A stretch of 64,000 nucleotides of DNA from JANQEU01 sp965601455 (lineage in GTDB: Bacteria > Bacteroidota > Bacteroidia > Cytophagales > Cyclobacteriaceae): contig OZ271831.1 of NCBI GenBank assembly GCA_965601455.1, positions 992,001-1,056,000 of the forward strand. Reading direction: 5' to 3'. The notes below the pieces were generated by a model. It was given only the letters and a program-made list of their open reading frames with translations. It had not been told where the DNA came from and did not search any database. The first letter of the stretch is position 1. Every line of letters begins with the position of its first letter. Below are positions 62,142 through 64,000 of the stretch, in pieces. The position numbers and the translations under genes are program-made.

Positions 62142-62879
62142 TTAAGAAACTCTGCCTATTCTAAGGAACAAAGGAAATTTGGCTGTTTTTCGATTGTTAT
62201 CGGGCCAAATTTTGTGAACGCTGTTGACGTAGTCTGGAAATGGGTCAGCACCCACCTTTTCACGATAATGTTTTAGCGCAGACCAGGTATTGAGGTATCC
62301 TAGATAGGCTTCCCGACGCCATTCCATCTCTATTGAGAAAGAAGGTGAGCTGATTTCCTTGAAAGGGAAGGGTATGGTGGCATATCTTTCATCCAGGTAT
62401 CGTCTTTCCGGATCCCAATAAGGTCCAACAACATCATGATAAAACTGATAAGTCAGGTTATCAATCTGATCATCCATCTGATGAAGTCCGTAACCAATAA
62501 CCGCAAGAATAGCTCCTGGTTTTGCTGTTCTTTTCACCTCCTTATAAAATTCTTCAAACCTGAACCAATGAATAGCTTGGGCAACGGTAATCAGGTCAAA
62601 AGAGTCATCGGCAAATATCGTGGACTCGGCCTTTTGAATGCTGTAATTCAAGTTTTTAGCCTCGGTTGCATGATTAATCTGATTCTCGCTGATATCAGTC
62701 CCGAATACCTTCTCAAATGAGGGAGATAGTTTGTAAGCCAATTGTCCATTACCTGTCCCACAGTCCCAAGCCTGGGATCTGCCGGTTACATGGGAAAGAA
62801 TAAACTCAATCAGTTCATCCGGATATCCTGGTCTGAATGCAGCATAGTTATTGGATGATTCTGAGAAGTTGTCTTTCAA
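62142..62879 (-). CDS. class I SAM-dependent methyltransferase
   Basis: Methyltransferase of 245 residues: N-terminus MKDNFSESSNNYAAFRPGYP, SAM motif DCGTGNGQLAYKL, FGTDISENQI, FDLITVAQAIHWF and GAILAVIGYG. These are typical of the Methyltransf_11 family of unknown substrate. The start is TTG at 62879, overlapping the chemoreceptor stop (TTGA); the encoded N-terminus matches the family, so the unusual start is credible and coupling is likely. Confidence 0.88.
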   Translation of the reverse strand: MKDNFSESSNNYAAFRPGYPDELIEFILSHVTGRSQAWDCGTGNGQLAYKLSPSFEKVFGTDISENQINHATEAKNLNYSIQKAESTIFADDSFDLITVAQAIHWFRFEEFYKEVKRTAKPGAILAVIGYGLHQMDDQIDNLTYQFYHDVVGPYWDPERRYLDERYATIPFPFKEISSPSFSIEMEWRREAYLGYLNTWSALKHYREKVGADPFPDYVNSVHKIWPDNNRKTAKFPLFLRIGRVS

Positions 62880-64000
62880 TGCAGTTTGAACTTACCGGCT
62901 TTTTCCATCAGGTCATTTACAATTTCGTTGATCTTGCTTATTCTGTCTGTGAAGTTCGACATTCCCATGGATAACTGCGTGGCCGATGAAGCTACTTCCT
63001 CAGTTCCTGTGGCAGTCTCTTCCGCAATCACCACCACGCTTTCAATATTCTCGACAACGGACTTAATGTTGGCAATTTGTTTCTTCACTGCATCAACTAT
63101 GGTAATGGATAAGTCCAGGTTTCCGCTGGCTGATTGTGTGATTTCCTGAAAAGCCTGGCTTGCTTCAATAGAAGCTTTCTCACCTTCACTGATACTTTTA
63201 CTCATGTTGGTGACAAGGGTCGCCGTACTTTGAGTATCTGTTTGAACACTGGAGATGAGATTCTCGATTTCTTTAGTGCTTTTCCTACTGTCTTCCGCAA
63301 GTTTTCGGATTTCCTCGGCTACTACAGCAAACCCTCTACCAGCTTCACCTGCCTGGGCGGCCTCGATGGCTGCATTCAGAGCAAGCAGGTTCGTTTGTGC
63401 GGCAATTTCATTGATGATTCCAACCACACGATTAATCTGTTGCGATCGCTCTGTCAACACTGAAAATGAATCGTTTGTCTGATCCGCAACCAGGGCAATC
63501 TCCTTCATCGTGGATTCGATTTGGTTGATAACCTGAAGACCTCGCTTACTTCGACTGTTAACCTGATCAGCTGAAGATCGAATTTCTTCTGCCTGTTTTC
63601 CCATTTCATCGGAGCTGGACAAGACATCTTCTATTAGTTGGCTGGATTCATCAACTTTTCGGACTTGTGATTGAGCACCTTCACTGATCTCGCTGATTGC
63701 CGAAGCAATTTCAGTAGTACTGGTATTCATTTCATCACTCGCTGAAAGCATTTCCTGATTGTCTACCGTAATATGATTGGCACTTTCCTTAATGTCCTCG
63801 ATCAAAAAACCAATGCTATCTAATGCTGTATTGAGGTTTGCAGATAACAAATGAATACTGCCCTGACCTTCAATTTCAAATTTCCGGGTTAGGTTTCCTT
63901 CAGCCATTTCACTGGCAATCTCATTCAGTTCGAATACGGGTAAAGAAATCCTTTCAATCAATCGATTAATTGAATTACCCAGCTCCTGCCAAACTCCGGC
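62876..64000 (-). CDS. methyl-accepting chemotaxis protein, partial (N-terminus lies beyond window end)
   Basis: C-terminal 374 residues of a chemoreceptor-like protein. A HAMP-like segment (LPVFELNEIASEMAEGNLTRKF) leads into the signalling coiled coil, whose hairpin tip has INEIAAQTNLLALNAAIEAARAG-type sequence (here EAAQAGEAGRGFAVVAEEIRKLA). The frame stays open to base 64000, so the start, sensor and transmembrane parts are outside. It is followed by the methyltransferase through a TTGA overlap. In a gliding bacterium it may steer type IV pili or gliding, not flagella; no che genes are in view. Confidence 0.93.
   Translation of the reverse strand, partial: AGVWQELGNSINRLIERISLPVFELNEIASEMAEGNLTRKFEIEGQGSIHLLSANLNTALDSIGFLIEDIKESANHITVDNQEMLSASDEMNTSTTEIASAISEISEGAQSQVRKVDESSQLIEDVLSSSDEMGKQAEEIRSSADQVNSRSKRGLQVINQIESTMKEIALVADQTNDSFSVLTERSQQINRVVGIINEIAAQTNLLALNAAIEAAQAGEAGRGFAVVAEEIRKLAEDSRKSTKEIENLISSVQTDTQSTATLVTNMSKSISEGEKASIEASQAFQEITQSASGNLDLSITIVDAVKKQIANIKSVVENIESVVVIAEETATGTEEVASSATQLSMGMSNFTDRISKINEIVNDLMEKAGKFKLH

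Overview
The window reads as a chromosomal segment of a member of the Bacteroidota, most likely a marine or soil Cytophagales relative. The evidence is SusC/FecA-type TonB receptors with carboxypeptidase-regulatory N-termini, an HYC_CC_PP protein, several MacB/FtsX ('ADOP') permeases, a 7TMR-DISM/LytTR regulator, spondin and DUF6702 proteins, few Shine-Dalgarno sites, and several promoters of the Bacteroidota form (TTG-N19-TAnnTTTG). The base composition looks even, in the low 40s percent GC, except for one short GC-rich block. I see no rRNA, insertion sequence, integrase, phage gene or CRISPR array.

Region 1-6.1 kb (mostly minus strand): a probable metal-related TonB operon cut by the window start (small membrane protein, HYC_CC_PP protein, TonB receptor), a membrane-anchored alpha/beta hydrolase, tRNA-Arg(TCG), a small membrane protein and a lipocalin-like lipoprotein. 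Region 6.2-11.6 kb (plus): a tight hexuronate operon with an SDR-type fructuronate reductase, uronate isomerase UxaC and a three-gene TRAP transporter, followed by a Rieske lipoprotein. Region 11.5-17 kb: an outer-membrane barrel with a spondin lipoprotein, a YtxH protein, a LytTR membrane regulator, a thioredoxin-fold protein and an unknown protein. Region 17-26.7 kb: an FtsX-type permease, fatty-acid desaturase, secreted GH2 beta-galactosidase, SpoIIAA-like protein, MycE-like methyltransferase and PhyH dioxygenase. Region 26.7-35.8 kb: a DUF4198 histidine-rich protein with HupE/UreJ, a PadR/permease module, an amine-oxidase-like flavoenzyme, and a divergent SDR/TetR pair with a double operator. 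Region 35.8-38.3 kb: an M1 peptidase and an odd tRNA-Glu(TTC) locus holding one intact gene, two tRNA relics and duplicated terminators. Region 38.6-46.5 kb: GAPDH, YebC/PmpR, a TPR lipid-exported protein, a TPR histidine kinase with its response regulator, and an EamA exporter. Region 46.6-64 kb: a TonB receptor, DUF6702, creatininase, a PD40 propeller, a second PadR/permease module, M28 peptidase, SDR, Crp-like regulator, a second histidine kinase/response regulator pair, a methylthioribose-kinase-like enzyme facing a nucleoside hydrolase, a methyltransferase, and a chemoreceptor cut by the window end.

The observations I rate highest are: the tRNA-Glu locus with decayed copies, a chimeric leader and a structured GC-rich block; a shared operator-like motif before both PadR/permease modules that resembles the known PadR ATGT-N8-ACAT site; LytTR-like direct repeats in a convergent intergenic region that may drive a small RNA; the two-site palindromic operator between the SDR and TetR genes; and a response regulator whose SpoIIE-like output domain seems to have lost its metal-binding motifs. 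All functions come from reading motifs by eye; no database search was possible.
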